A stretch of DNA of 64,000 nucleotides, from assembly GCF_007829885.1 (NCBI RefSeq), contig NZ_VIWW01000002.1, positions 558,001 to 622,000 of the forward strand, written 5' to 3'. Every line of letters begins with the position of its first letter. Position 1 is the first letter of the stretch. This document shows, piece by piece, positions 53,180 through 62,566 of this stretch. The notes under the pieces are model-generated. The model searched no databases, had not been told where the DNA came from, and saw nothing but the letters and a program-made list of their open reading frames with translations. Both the position numbers and the translations under genes were made by a program. This DNA comes from Streptomyces brevispora (GTDB lineage: Bacteria > Actinomycetota > Actinomycetes > Streptomycetales > Streptomycetaceae).

Positions 53180-53436
53180 GGTGAGAGCCTTCGGCCTGGA
53201 CCTCGCCGCCGCCAGTGATTTTCCCAAGGCGGTCGCCGCTCAGAACACGATCCGCTGAGAAGCTGCCAGGTCAGGTGAGACCGAGTGAGAATCTGCCGGC
53301 TTCAGTGCGACAGGACACTTCGGAGTCACAACGGCAACGGCAGGCGACCGCAGCGGTGACAACAAACCTGCCGATGTGACAACTACCGTGTTTCGGCTCA
53401 GGCGCACCCGCACACCGCCCCCGGCAGCCCTCTCGC

Positions 53437-53816
53437 CTACAGCCTGAACTGGAGGTCGAGGACGTCGGTGAGTTCGACTTCGAGGCCGTGGGCGCGGCGC
53501 CCGTTGTCGCGGAAGTAGGTCTCGCCGAGGGCTTCGGCGGTGAGCTGGAGCAGCTGGTCCTCGTCCAGGCCGGAGGCCTGGGCGTCGGGGAGGCGGGTGG
53601 CGTGGTGGGGTGGGAGGGCGAGGGTGAGGTGGCGGATGCGGGACTGGTCGGTGGAGCCCGCGGTGGCGGTGTAGCCGAACCGGGCCTGGACGTCGATCAT
53701 GATGCCGTCGGTCGTGGCCGCTTTCTGCCGGGCCCGGGCCCGGGCCCTGCCCTGCGGCTGCCACCGTGTGCGGACCTCATTCTCCAGCCGGGTGGCCAGC
53801 TGCGGGCGGGGCTGTT
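53437..53816 (-). pseudogene. 5'-truncated second copy of the telomere terminal protein gene tpg
   Basis: PRPQLATRLENEVRTRWQPQ, AATTDGIMIDVQARFGYTA, GSTDQSRIRHLTLALPPH and YFRDNGRRAHGLEVEL are a clear parallel to the intact tpg at 57.1 kb. About 60 N-terminal residues are replaced by another gene in a different frame at about 53816. Confidence 0.8.
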
Positions 53817-54633
53817 TGACTCCCATAGCTTGATCAGCAGGGCGATGAGGGAGCGTCCGGACAGGACGGTCTGGACGCGTCCTTCCTTGATGTCCTCGAC
53901 CGAGGGCGGGGTACGGAAGTGGCTGTGGTCGACGGCCAGGGCGGTGAGCCACTCCCAGGTGTCACGGTGCGCGACCAGGTCCACGGAGGCCACCCCGGCG
54001 CGCCTTCAGCAGCAGGACACCGTGGGCGATCCGCGGGTCCTGCGCGTCGGCGACAGCCTGCGGGGTGGTGGCGAGAGGCTGTGCGGTGGGGGTGCTGGTG
54101 CCCTGGTAGGCAGCCTCAATTGCGTGCTTGAGAGTGAGTTCCTGATCCCGGCTTTCGGGCTCCGGCTGCGGCTGGTGCTCGCTGTCCTCCATGGTTCCCC
54201 CCTGGGAGTCGGTGTCGGATGAGGTGGTCGGCTTTGCCGCTACGGAGGCGGTGGGGCCATAGTCGGGTTGGGTTTCGGGGTCCGGCGGCGCTGTCTCGGT
54301 ACACGTCTGCGTACCGTCACCGGGCTCCTCGCCCGGCCTCTGAAGCGTCGCAAGGGGGCGGAGGATGTCGAGGAGGTCCAGCAGCTGCGGAGTTCACCCC
54401 GGGTTTCGCTCAGGTCGCTGATCATCCGGTCCTGGCGGTCGGCGTACCTCCCGGTTCTCCTCGCGCAGTCCGGTGACGACTCCCTGGACGACCTCCAGGA
54501 TCTTCAGGCGGCTCTGTGCGAGCTCTCCGTGCAGGGCGGTCAGCCCGACCGTCGGGTCATCAAGACGCGCAAGTTGGCTCCGTATCGCCTCCAGTTCTTT
54601 CATCGCGTCATCGAACGCGTCTTTCCACTTCAC
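53817..54633 (-). pseudogene. Decayed coiled-coil/unknown gene with three frameshifts
   Basis: Begins MKWKDAFDDAMKELEAIRSQ with a coiled coil, breaks frame near 54440 (EENREV to YADRQDRMISDLSETRG), again near 54385 (to LLDLLDILRPLATLQRP) and near 54002 (LLLKA to GVASVDLVAHRDTWEWL), then runs into the tpg remnant. The pieces read as one protein, though it could have been two genes. Upstream of tap in the opposite direction. Confidence 0.55.
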
Positions 54634-54751
54634 GTGACCCCCTGGTTACTCAGAGCGTGGAGCCGGCCGTATCTCCCCATAAACACTCCGCTTGACGCGA
54701 CGGTTTCCAGCCCTTCCCTGGCCAGGGCTGCATCCTTCACCACCGAACGCA

Positions 54752-54797
54752 TGTCGTACGCGATTCGTACGCCAAACGTACGCATATTGTACGTTTC
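54752..54797. promoter_or_regulatory. Operator cluster upstream of tap
   Basis: Four GTACG cores within about 45 bp: CGTACG-CGATT-CGTACG and then the perfect dyad AAACGTAC (54774-54781) and GTACGTTT (54789-54796) around a 7-bp centre. They overlap the likely tap promoter; Tap itself has a helix-turn-helix and could bind here. Confidence 0.6.
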
Positions 54798-54828
54798 GTG
54801 GGGTAAGATGTTGGTCAGGAGGTAACCC

Positions 54829-57075
54829 ATGTCCGAGTTGTTCGACGCGGTCGACGCCCTGCTCGCGTCCCGCGCCACGCTCCCGCCGCCTGCGGAGCGC
54901 AAGCGGCTGCGCGCCGCCCACGGCCTGACGATCGACGAAGTGGCCACCGCGCTGAAGGTGCGCCGGGCCACGGTGTCCGGCTGGGAGTCCGGCAAGACCG
55001 AGCCCCGCCCGCCGGAGCGCGACGCCTACGCCCGGCTGCTGGACAAGCTCGCGGAGCTCTACCCCGCCCCGGCCGCCGTAGCCGACGCGGTCGTGCCTGT
55101 CCCCGACGCTGCGGTGCCGGCCACGTTCGCCGCCGTTCCCGCCCCGGCGGAAGCGCCACCTCTGTCCACAGGACCGGCGCCCGAGGCTGCGGTCATGACC
55201 CCAACCGAGAACACCCAGACCCCCGCCCCTGCTCCCGTCGCCGCGCGCCGCCCGGCGAGCACCACCAGGCCGACGTCGTCGACGTCGCGTCGTCCGGGTG
55301 CGAAGAAGGCGGCCCCGGCCGGAACCCCGGCGGGCGAGAGCGATCCGCGGTTCGAGAACGGCCCGTTGGCCGTCGTCGATGTCGAGGACGGGAAGGTGCT
55401 GGCGTACTGCGTCGGCGGCCTGGTCCTGGACGTGCCCGCCAAGTCCCACCCGTCCCTGGTGGACTGGACGCTCAAGGAGGCGAAGCTCGGTCAGCCGAAG
55501 CTGTCCGGCCCGGGACGGCCGGCCGACCCGCTGATCGTGCTCACCGAGGCCGCGTGCGAGCGCTACGGCCTGCCTGTCTCGCTCACGGAGGAGGAGAAGC
55601 ACGCCGGGCGGATCCCGGAGGGCCACAAGGTCATCAAGCAGCTGACCCGCGCGGAGTGGAAGCTGACCAAGCGCGGGTTCGGGCCGTGGGCGCGGATCTA
55701 CCGCCCGGCCCAGGGTTCGGACCGGCAGTGCGTGCAGCTGTGCATCCCGTCGTGGAACGCGCTGGACGCCCGGTTCTGGGGCGACGCCGCGCAGCTGCCG
55801 CCGGCGGAGCTCGCCCGCGTCCTGGGCGTGTACGCGTCCCGGGTGATGACGCCGCGCGGCTCCACCGCCGTCACCGGCCTGGAGCTGATGACTGCGCTGC
55901 ACCCGCCGACCCACGCCGTGCGGGATGAGGAGACCGGCGTCCTGCGGCAGGCCGAGACCAAAACACCCGGGTCGCTGGGCACGGACCCGGTGGACTGCGC
56001 GCCGTGCGAGGCCCCGGACGGACACCCGCTGCTTAAGGATCTGCCACGCTTCCATGTGCGCGGCCCGGCGGAGAAGCTGTTCGAGGAGGCGTACGACTGG
56101 GCGCGGCCGATGACCGATGCCGAGTGCACCCTGCGCTACCTGGTCGGCCTGGACGTGAACATGGCCTTCGCCGCCGGTGCGAACGGGCTGAACGTCGGCC
56201 TTGGTGAGCCGACGCACGTCAAGAACCCGGTGTTCGACCCGAAGCTGCCCGGCTCGTGGCTGGTCGACCTGTCCCACGTCGACCTGTCCCGCGTGAAGGT
56301 CGGCAAGGAGTGGGTGGAGCTGGACGGAAGCCTGCTGCCTTCCCCGTTCACGCCGAAGGGCGACCGCCCCACGGGCCCGGCCTGGTACGCGACGCCCACC
56401 GTCGCCTATGCCCAGGAGCTCGGCTACGACGTCGCGCCGGTCGAGGCGTGGGTCCGGTACGAGAACGGCCGCTATCTGGACGGCTGGTACGGGCGGCTGC
56501 GTGACGCCTATCTCGCCACGATGGCCGACCTCGGCGTCGACGCCGACCTGTCGCCGGAGGACTTCCTCGCCGCGATGGACGGCTACAAGGAGCGCGACCC
56601 GGAGCTGACGATCGTCGTCTCGGCGATCAAAGCGACGGTCAAGGGCGGCCTGGGCAAGCTGCGCGAACGGCCCCGCGGCGAGGGCTGGCGGCCGGGCGAA
56701 CGGTGGCGGGCCCTGGAGCGCCCGACGTGGCGGCCGGACATCCGGGCGGCGGTCATCTCCCGCACCCGGATCAACCTCCACCGCAAGATCGTCAAGCACG
56801 CGGCGTTCACCGGGCAGTACCCGATCGCGATCCTGTCCGACTGCGTCGTCTACGCCGCGAACGGGCCCTCGCCGCTGGACTTCCTGCCCTACCGGGAGGG
56901 CAAGCCGCTGCCCGGCGGCTTCAAGCTCGGCATCAACCCCGGCCTGGTCAAGCACGAGGGCACCCAGCCCGTCCTGTGGGGCGAGGAAGTCCGCGAGCGG
57001 TTCAACGCCCCGGAGCTCAACCTCGCCCGGTCCATCAAGGACGGCACCGTCACCGACACCGACAACGGCGAGTAG
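54829..57075 (+). CDS. tap: Telomere-associated protein Tap
   Basis: 748 aa, the normal Tap length (about 740). The ATG has AGGAGGT five bases upstream. An XRE-like helix-turn-helix (LTIDEVATALKVRRATVSGW, residues 30-50) is followed by a Pro/Ala-rich linker (about 85-170) and a large domain with EARGDRPTG-type and WRPDIRAAVISRTRINLHRK segments. In Streptomyces Tap binds the telomere 3' overhang and recruits Tpg to prime end patching of linear replicons. Transcribed with tpg. Confidence 0.93.
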   Translation: MSELFDAVDALLASRATLPPPAERKRLRAAHGLTIDEVATALKVRRATVSGWESGKTEPRPPERDAYARLLDKLAELYPAPAAVADAVVPVPDAAVPATFAAVPAPAEAPPLSTGPAPEAAVMTPTENTQTPAPAPVAARRPASTTRPTSSTSRRPGAKKAAPAGTPAGESDPRFENGPLAVVDVEDGKVLAYCVGGLVLDVPAKSHPSLVDWTLKEAKLGQPKLSGPGRPADPLIVLTEAACERYGLPVSLTEEEKHAGRIPEGHKVIKQLTRAEWKLTKRGFGPWARIYRPAQGSDRQCVQLCIPSWNALDARFWGDAAQLPPAELARVLGVYASRVMTPRGSTAVTGLELMTALHPPTHAVRDEETGVLRQAETKTPGSLGTDPVDCAPCEAPDGHPLLKDLPRFHVRGPAEKLFEEAYDWARPMTDAECTLRYLVGLDVNMAFAAGANGLNVGLGEPTHVKNPVFDPKLPGSWLVDLSHVDLSRVKVGKEWVELDGSLLPSPFTPKGDRPTGPAWYATPTVAYAQELGYDVAPVEAWVRYENGRYLDGWYGRLRDAYLATMADLGVDADLSPEDFLAAMDGYKERDPELTIVVSAIKATVKGGLGKLRERPRGEGWRPGERWRALERPTWRPDIRAAVISRTRINLHRKIVKHAAFTGQYPIAILSDCVVYAANGPSPLDFLPYREGKPLPGGFKLGINPGLVKHEGTQPVLWGEEVRERFNAPELNLARSIKDGTVTDTDNGE

Positions 57076-57090
57076 GGGAGAGAGCAGGCG

Positions 57091-57648
57091 ATGAGCATGT
57101 TCGGGGACGGCCTGGACAAGGCGGTGCAGAAGGCGTTCACCCGCCCGGCACCCAAGTCCGCGGGCCCGCAGATGCGGTACATGGTCAAGCAGCTCGGCGG
57201 CACGAAGGCCGTCGCCGAACTGCTCGGCATGTCCCAGCGGCAGGTGGAGCGGTACGTGGCGGGCAAGGCCAAGAAGCCGCGCGCCGACCTCGCCGCCCGC
57301 CTGGAGCGCGAGGTGAGCAAGCGGTGGCAGCCGCAGATCCGGGCCAAGGCCCGTAAGAAGGCGGCGACGACCGGCGGCATCGTCATCGACACCCGCGCCC
57401 GCATGGGCTACACCGCACCCATCGGATCGACGGACCAGGACCGCATCCGGCACCTGACCGTCGCCCTGCCACCCCTCTTCGCCGCCCGCCTCTTCGAGGC
57501 CCAGGAAGCCGGCGCCAGTGACGACCGCCTGCGGGAGATCGCGGCCGAAGCGCTCAAGGAGGTGTACTTCCAGGACGGCGGCCGCCGCGCCGGGAGCCTG
57601 GACGAGGTCCGCATGCTCGATGTCGAGCACCTGGAGTTCGACCTGTAG
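57091..57648 (+). CDS. tpg: Telomere terminal protein Tpg
   Basis: 185 aa, the canonical length. DNA-binding part GTKAVAELLGMSQRQVERYV, then RLEREVSKRWQPQIRAKARK, GGIVIDTRARMGYTAPIGS and VYFQDGGRRAGS. Tpg becomes covalently attached to the 5' ends of linear Streptomyces replicons and serves as primer for end replication. It lies 15 bp after tap in one operon, ending at a strong terminator. Confidence 0.94.
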   Translation: MSMFGDGLDKAVQKAFTRPAPKSAGPQMRYMVKQLGGTKAVAELLGMSQRQVERYVAGKAKKPRADLAARLEREVSKRWQPQIRAKARKKAATTGGIVIDTRARMGYTAPIGSTDQDRIRHLTVALPPLFAARLFEAQEAGASDDRLREIAAEALKEVYFQDGGRRAGSLDEVRMLDVEHLEFDL

Positions 57649-57668
57649 CAGCCGGCCCCGAACAGCCC

Positions 57669-57698
57669 GCGAGCCCGGACCAGTTGGTCCGGGCTCGC
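57669..57698 (+). terminator. Terminator of the tap-tpg operon
   Basis: GCGAGCCCGGACCA pairs exactly over 14 bp with TGGTCCGGGCTCGC, separated by only two bases, 20 bp after the tpg stop. Confidence 0.8.
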
Positions 57699-57728
57699 TC
57701 GCGTATCCAACGTTAAAGGGGAGGAGGA

Positions 57729-57959
57729 TTATGGCGTCTGACCGTGTTCGAAGCGGGCAGCGCGGGCAGCGCGGTAGGCCGCGTGAACGGTTTCATCGCA
57801 ATCCTCGCTGAGGAAGGAGCCCCCGCCGACCCAGTTGCCGGCGTAGCTTCCGCAGATGCCCGGTGAGACGCCAGCGACCGTCACGTCGCTGCACGGGTGG
57901 CGCCTCGCGCACCTTCCCCCGGACACCCGGCCGTTGCCGTCGGTGACCCCGACGACCAA
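57729..57959 (-). CDS. Short unknown reading frame
   Basis: 76 aa at most from a TTG. The C-terminal part SYAGNWVGGGSFLSEDCDET then VHAAYRAARAARFEHGQ has coding-like third positions. Could be a small gene or a 3' remnant. No family recognised. Confidence 0.35.
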   Translation of the reverse strand: MVVGVTDGNGRVSGGRCARRHPCSDVTVAGVSPGICGSYAGNWVGGGSFLSEDCDETVHAAYRAARAARFEHGQTP

Positions 57960-58012
57960 CTGCTACGACGTCGTCGCACCAGCGGCGCCGGCGATCATGA
58001 GGGAGAAGCTCA

Positions 58013-58812
58013 GTGACCCTGCCCCGCCAGCGAGGCTTGACCGAGCAGGCCGCCGACGCGGCGATCGACACAGCCTGCCGTCTGCTGCGGCTTCCGTCGA
58101 TCCGCAACGAGTTCAACGAGATCGCCGACCGGGCGATCAAGGACCAGATGACCTACCGCGGCTTCCTCGCCGAGCTGCTGATGACCGAGTGCGACGACCG
58201 GGCCAGGCGCCGTTCGGAACGACGGATCAAGGCCGCGGGCTTCCCACGGGAGAAGTCCCTGCGGGCCTTCGACTTCGACGCCAACCCAAACATCGACGCC
58301 GGCACCGTTCATACCCTCGCAAGCTGCGAGTGGATCAAGAAGAGTCAGCCGCTCTGCCTGATCGGCGACTCCGGCACCGGCAAGTCCCACATGCTCATCG
58401 CCTTGGGCACCGAGGCCGCCATGAAGGGCTACCGAGTCCGCTACACCCTCGCTACGAAGCTGGTGAACGAGCTGGTCGAGGCCGCCGACGAGAAGCAGCT
58501 CAACAAGACCATCGCCCGCTACGGCCGCGTCGACCTGCTCTGCATCGACGAACTCGGCTACATGGAGCTCGACCGACGCGGCGAGCCGAACTGCTCTTCC
58601 AGGTGCTGACCGAACGCGAGGAGAAGAACAGCGTCGCCATCGCCTCCAACGAGTCCTTCGGCGGCTGGACCAAGACCTTCACCGACCCACGCCTCTGCGC
58701 GGCCATCGTCGACCGCCTCACTTTCAACGGCACCATTATCGAGACCGGCACCGACTCCTACCGCCTCGCCACCACCCGAGCACGAGCCGAAGAGCAAGCC
58801 AAAGCCAGCTGA
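58013..58812 (+). pseudogene. istB: IS21-type helper ATPase istB with frameshift, istA missing
   Basis: GTG start with GGGAG upstream. Walker A GDSGTGKSHML and Walker B RVDLLCIDELGYME of the IstB/DnaC-like ATPase; near 58582 the frame shifts (two extra bases) and continues AELLFQVLTEREEKNSVAI and SNESFGGWTKTFTDPR to the stop at 58812. No istA lies upstream, so this is an orphan fragment of an IS21 element. Confidence 0.85.
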
Positions 58813-58834
58813 CACCCAATGCCCCTGCCTCAAC

Positions 58835-58862
58835 GTTCGCCGCCCTCACGTGGGCGGCGAAC
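58835..58862 (+). terminator. Terminator after istB
   Basis: GTTCGCCGCCC and GGGCGGCGAAC pair perfectly over 11 bp with a 6-nt loop, about 22 bp after the istB stop. Confidence 0.7.
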
Positions 58863-58964
58863 TGACACGCTGGTGCATCCGCAGACATCCCGGTAATTAC
58901 CTGCTGCCGGAGGAAAGGGATAGAAGTACAGCGGCAAGTGCCTGCAGTCATCAACAATGTTCGT

Positions 58965-59711
58965 ATGACGATCACTTCGCAGGCACTCTCATTCGACACG
59001 GCTGCCGCCAGCTACGCTGCGAACCGTCCCTCATACCCGTCCGAGCTGCTTGACGCGGTCGAGGAACTCGCCGGCTGCTCGTTGGAGGGCGCTCGCGTCG
59101 CCGACATCGGGGCTGGCACCGGACTGGCGACGGCGCTTCTCCGGGCCCGCGGCGCAAACGTCATCGCGGTCGAGCCCGGCCCCGGGATGGCCTCTCAGTT
59201 CCGTCTCAGCCTGCCCGAAGTCCCCCTTGTGATCGGGGACGGCAACAACCTGCCTCTGGCTTCCGCCTCCGTCGACGTCCTCACCTATGCCCAAGCCTGG
59301 CACTGGACTGATCAGCGAAAATCCGTCCCAGAAGCTCTCCGAGTCCTGCGAACCGGTGGTGCTCTCGTCCTCTGGTGGAACGACTCAGACAGCACCATTC
59401 CGTGGATTGCCGACCAGGACGCGCGCCTGCGCCGACTCTTCGGTGCCGACGACAGTCCTCACGACCCCATGGCCCGGTTCCGCAGACTGCCGACCGAACT
59501 CGGCTTCGTCCACCGCCACGTGCCGTGGACCCGGAGCGTTCCTCTCGACATGCACCTCGCCAACGTCGCCAGCTACTCCGACTTCCTTGTCCTCGGCAAG
59601 GAGGCGACGAACGCCTTTATCGCCAAGGAACGCGACCTCCTGACCAAGGTCTTCCCGAACCGGATGGTCGAGGAGCACTACATGGTCAGCTTGGCTGTCG
59701 CCACCTGTTGA
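58965..59711 (+). CDS. Class I SAM-dependent methyltransferase
   Basis: 248 aa from the ATG at 58965 (a GTG at 58938 is possible; neither has a good ribosome site). SAM-binding motif I VADIGAGTGLATALL, motif II VIAVEPGPGM and the WHWTD motif common to small-molecule methyltransferases. Acceptor unknown. Single gene between transposon debris. Confidence 0.85.
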   Translation: MTITSQALSFDTAAASYAANRPSYPSELLDAVEELAGCSLEGARVADIGAGTGLATALLRARGANVIAVEPGPGMASQFRLSLPEVPLVIGDGNNLPLASASVDVLTYAQAWHWTDQRKSVPEALRVLRTGGALVLWWNDSDSTIPWIADQDARLRRLFGADDSPHDPMARFRRLPTELGFVHRHVPWTRSVPLDMHLANVASYSDFLVLGKEATNAFIAKERDLLTKVFPNRMVEEHYMVSLAVATC

Positions 59712-59759
59712 CACAGCGCTGCGACACGATCGCGAACAGAGGCGCTGCCAATTCGCATG

Positions 59760-60222
59760 AACAAACATGGCGAGGCCGGGCGCTCCTCGCTGCTCAAACA
59801 GATCGACAAACGCTGTCGCTGGAAGTGAACGAAGCCAGTCCTGCAGGTCCGGTACGTTCAGCAGCAGCTCGGCGAGCTCTCTGATCTTGCCGGCGTTGCT
59901 GACCGCCCAAGCCCGCTCGGCGCGCCGGTCGCGTTGGTCGCGGGCGTACTCGATGCGCTCCTGCTGGGTCAGCGCAGAGCCTTTAAGTTCGTCAATATCT
60001 GTGCGTAGTTGGAGATAACGGCGCTCGGCGGCCTGCCGGCTCCCCAGTTCCAGAGCGTCCGCCAGACGCGCCCAAGTGACCTTCTTGCGCCGCGCTGCGG
60101 CGATGAAGCGGTCCTCGTCCTCGAGCAGTCATTCGCGCAGTGCTCGGATCACGAGGGTGCCCGCGAGCAGGTCGGTCTCGGCGAGGTCATCGGTCGCGTC
60201 GAGCCACGCCCGTTGCAAGCGT
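59760..60222 (-). pseudogene. HSP18-type transcriptional regulator gene with internal stop
   Basis: DDLAETDLLAGTLVIRALRE is followed by an in-frame TGA (60129-60131) and then LEDEDRFIAAARRKKVTWAR, LADALELGSRQAAERRYLQL and RAWAVSNAGKIRELAELLL. The helix-turn-helix part around SRQAAERRYL is characteristic of these Streptomyces regulators. No intact start is seen. Confidence 0.55.
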
Positions 60223-60342
60223 GAACCGGCCCGGCGCGGGCTCGGCCATCCAGCCGCGGGCGACCAGGCGTTTGACCTTCGACCGCAATCGCCAAAGAGC
60301 GGCTACCGACCGCCAGTGGCACATGCCGATCGCTTGACCGAC
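60187..60342 (-). pseudogene. C-terminal fragment of a winged-helix-like protein
   Basis: AIGMCHWRSVAALWRLRSKV, KRLVARGWMAEPAPGRFTLA resembles the end of helix-turn-helix proteins often found near Streptomyces mobile elements. Overlaps the upstream edge of the HSP18-type remnant in another frame. Confidence 0.3.
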
Positions 60343-60358
60343 CCTTGATGTGCAGGCA

Positions 60359-60388
60359 GAGCCTCCTACCGGAAACGGTAGGAGGCTC
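60359..60388. terminator. 13-bp hairpin with GAAA tetraloop downstream of the SapA-like gene
   Basis: GAGCCTCCTACCG pairs exactly with CGGTAGGAGGCTC around a GAAA loop, 65 bp beyond the SapA-like stop (minus strand). Confidence 0.7.
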
Positions 60389-60452
60389 GCATGAGGCGGC
60401 GGCCTCAATCGTTGCAGGGGCAACGCTGAAAAATCTCATTACGGAACAAGAT

Positions 60453-60884
60453 TTATCCGCAGTTGGTGCCGTACACGATCACATCGTTAGCCAGGTTGTT
60501 GTTAATGACCCCACCTCGCCAAGTCACGCACTTACCGCCAGCAGACAGATAAACGGGACCGGCGTAGGTAGTGTAGTCACCAAAGTCAACGATGTAGCTC
60601 AAAGGTTCGCCGGTTCGCTCTATCCCTGCCCACATCGTCTTGACGGTTCCCGGGGTGTCCCTAATGGTCACCACACAGTTCTTTTTCGTCGAAGCGCTAT
60701 AGGTCAAGAAAACTGTGGCAGCATAACCATTGACTCTCGCGGAATTAACGACGCTATAGCCAGAACCGCAAGCGCCATTATACGCTGCGGCGGCCGAAGC
60801 GGGCGAGGCCACCAGAAGGCTCGCGCCCAACGCTGCAGAAGCGAGGCAGGCCATTACAGAAAAGCGTCGCCTAAGGGTGCTCAT
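60453..60884 (-). CDS. SapA-like spore-associated secreted protein
   Basis: 143 aa. Sec signal peptide (about 1-32, ending ASPASAAAA) followed by YNGACGSGYSVVNSARVNG, NCVVTIRDTPGT, DFGDYTTYAGPVYLSAGGKC and a final GTNCG. The Cys pattern and YAGPVY motif match spore-associated protein A, a small protein released from spore surfaces. GGAGG five bases before the ATG. Lower GC third positions than neighbours hint at recent arrival or relaxed codon use. Confidence 0.85.
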   Translation of the reverse strand: MSTLRRRFSVMACLASAALGASLLVASPASAAAAYNGACGSGYSVVNSARVNGYAATVFLTYSASTKKNCVVTIRDTPGTVKTMWAGIERTGEPLSYIVDFGDYTTYAGPVYLSAGGKCVTWRGGVINNNLANDVIVYGTNCG

Positions 60885-61091
60885 GAATTCCTCCGGAGTG
60901 GAATGGGGCTGCGGTCTGTCCGGAAAGCAGCATAGCGATCAACATCACGATGATCAATGGATTTTTTTATTCGCCGAATTGTCTAGGATGGGCGATTTCG
61001 CCATTGATATCTGCGGTGCGGAGAAGTGAGGTGTTGCTAGCGTTCCATGGCCCGTTCGTGCGGTTTGCGTATCCCAGGTGACGCTAACCCT

Positions 61092-61352
61092 TCAGCTGTA
61101 GATCGGTATCGCCGCTGTAGTTTGCCTGGTCCTGTTCGGTGGAGGTCGTGGGGTGCCGGGTGCGGCTGAGCGGCTGTGGTTACGTCGTCGGTGACAGACA
61201 CGGGCGAGGGCCTGGTGGCGGCGGCGCCAGCGCGACCAGTGCAGTCCGTGCCTGATCCGCTCCTTCGGCGCGGGCTGAGGGGCCATCACTTCAAGGAGTC
61301 GGCGGACCTCGTAGGCGGTGTAGGCGGTCGGAGCGGTGTCATCGAGGCTGGT
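61092..61352 (-). pseudogene. C-terminal tail of an IS transposase
   Basis: AYEVRRLLEVMAPQPAPKER then HGLHWSRWRRRHQALARVCH is the typical end of certain Streptomyces IS transposases (LRWS.WRRRHQA..R..HY.RR). Nothing upstream is preserved. Confidence 0.45.
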
Positions 61353-61736
61353 GAGGCCACGGAAGTCCCCCTCTCTGCCCCAGCGGCCCGTCGGGCCGGG
61401 GAGTGGCCTGGCATCGGCCGGCTTGCCGCTCCCCTCCCCGTCGCCTTTCTTCTCGCCCTCCTCGAGTGTGAACAGGCACGCCCATGGCGGCCGGCCATCT
61501 TCGGGATTGGCGCCTGACGGCAGCAGCTCGGTCACCCGTGACAGCCATGATCACTATTGCTGCACGCCGTGAGCGGGGACAGCCGTCCCGTCCTGGCTGA
61601 CGCCCATCCAGTGCCAACACCCCACCCATTCACACTGGCATCTGTTCATTCCTTCGTGTGATGTCGGATCGTAGGGTCTCACTGTGTCTCTAGGTGAAGC
61701 GCAGCTTGCAGTGCGTTGGTGCAATAGGCGCGCCAC

Positions 61737-61928
61737 TTGGTGGCTGTTCATGCACTGAGATGGTCGAGATGGCGACGCCACCACCAGGCCGTCGCCCGCC
61801 ACTGCCATTACCGGAGCAGAACCCAGGCACCACACCGATCCACCGATCCCGCACCCGGCGGAACACCACCCCGCTACACTCACAATCAGGCGCCCAGCAG
61901 AAATAGCGAAGTGCTGCTGGAGTATTAG
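61737..61928 (+). pseudogene. Second, oppositely oriented IS transposase tail
   Basis: HALRWSRWRRHHQAVARHCH, YRSRT: the same kind of tail as at 61.1-61.35 kb but on the plus strand and not identical. Confidence 0.4.
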
Positions 61929-62191
61929 AACCCAAAAAATAGAATTCTTAGATTCATCAAAGCAACAATGAATCCAAATATCGCAAAGAATCCCGCCGGG
62001 AACCTCAAGAAGAGCTCATTGCGATGATAGGCCGAGAATGCTCTATTTCCCAAAAAATCTGCAGCCACCTCGGCGCACCCTCGCACATTCAGTGCCAACA
62101 CAGACCCGCAAATCGCAACCAATGCCCCGATAGCGAGTTCTCCATAATTCACGGAATGCGAGGTTCGCGCCGCAAGTATCATTTCATGCAT
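61925..62191 (-). CDS. Small two-helix membrane protein of unknown function
   Basis: 88 aa. The ATG has GGAGG five bases upstream. Two hydrophobic segments (LAIGALVAICGSVLALNV and PAGFFAIFGFIVALMNLRIL) with a polar loop between. Noticeably AT-richer than its surroundings, suggesting transfer. No family recognised. Confidence 0.55.
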   Translation of the reverse strand: MHEMILAARTSHSVNYGELAIGALVAICGSVLALNVRGCAEVAADFLGNRAFSAYHRNELFLRFPAGFFAIFGFIVALMNLRILFFGF

Positions 62192-62252
62192 TCTTACCTC
62201 CGGTACGGTGTGGCGTCTTCGTAGCAGCGAGCCAGAGTGAGCAGCCGCCCCA

Positions 62253-62501
62253 ATGACAGCTGACCAGTCACTTCTTCCCTGCGACTACGAGCAGATCGCC
62301 CTCCAGCTCACCGGCCACGCCCGCGTCGTCGCCGCCGACGTCCGCCGCCACGCCGCCGCCCTGCCCAAGCACGACGGCCGCGGCGCCCTCGCCGAAGTCG
62401 TCCTCCGCGAAGCCGGCAACCTCCTGGCCGCCCCGCTGGAGGGCACCGTCAGCTGCGCCCAGAACCGCGCCCGGCTCGTACGGTCCCTCTACCGCGGCTG
62501 A
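62253..62501 (+). CDS. DUF6415-like small protein
   Basis: 82 aa, helical, Ala/Arg-rich. LTGHARVVAADVRRHAAALP, VVLREAGNLLAAP and CAQNRARLVRSLY resemble DUF6415, short proteins found near XRE regulators and secondary metabolite genes in Streptomyces. The role is unknown. Confidence 0.5.
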   Translation: MTADQSLLPCDYEQIALQLTGHARVVAADVRRHAAALPKHDGRGALAEVVLREAGNLLAAPLEGTVSCAQNRARLVRSLYRG

Positions 62502-62566
62502 ACCGCCTCACCGACCCCCTCCCAGCCGCCACGTAGCCCGACAGCCTCGATGTGCCGGTCACGCCA

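Noticed and set aside
57660..58010. Telomere end palindromes or replication origin near tap-tpg
   Set aside because: Only one terminator hairpin was found; no dense palindrome array or iterons are visible.
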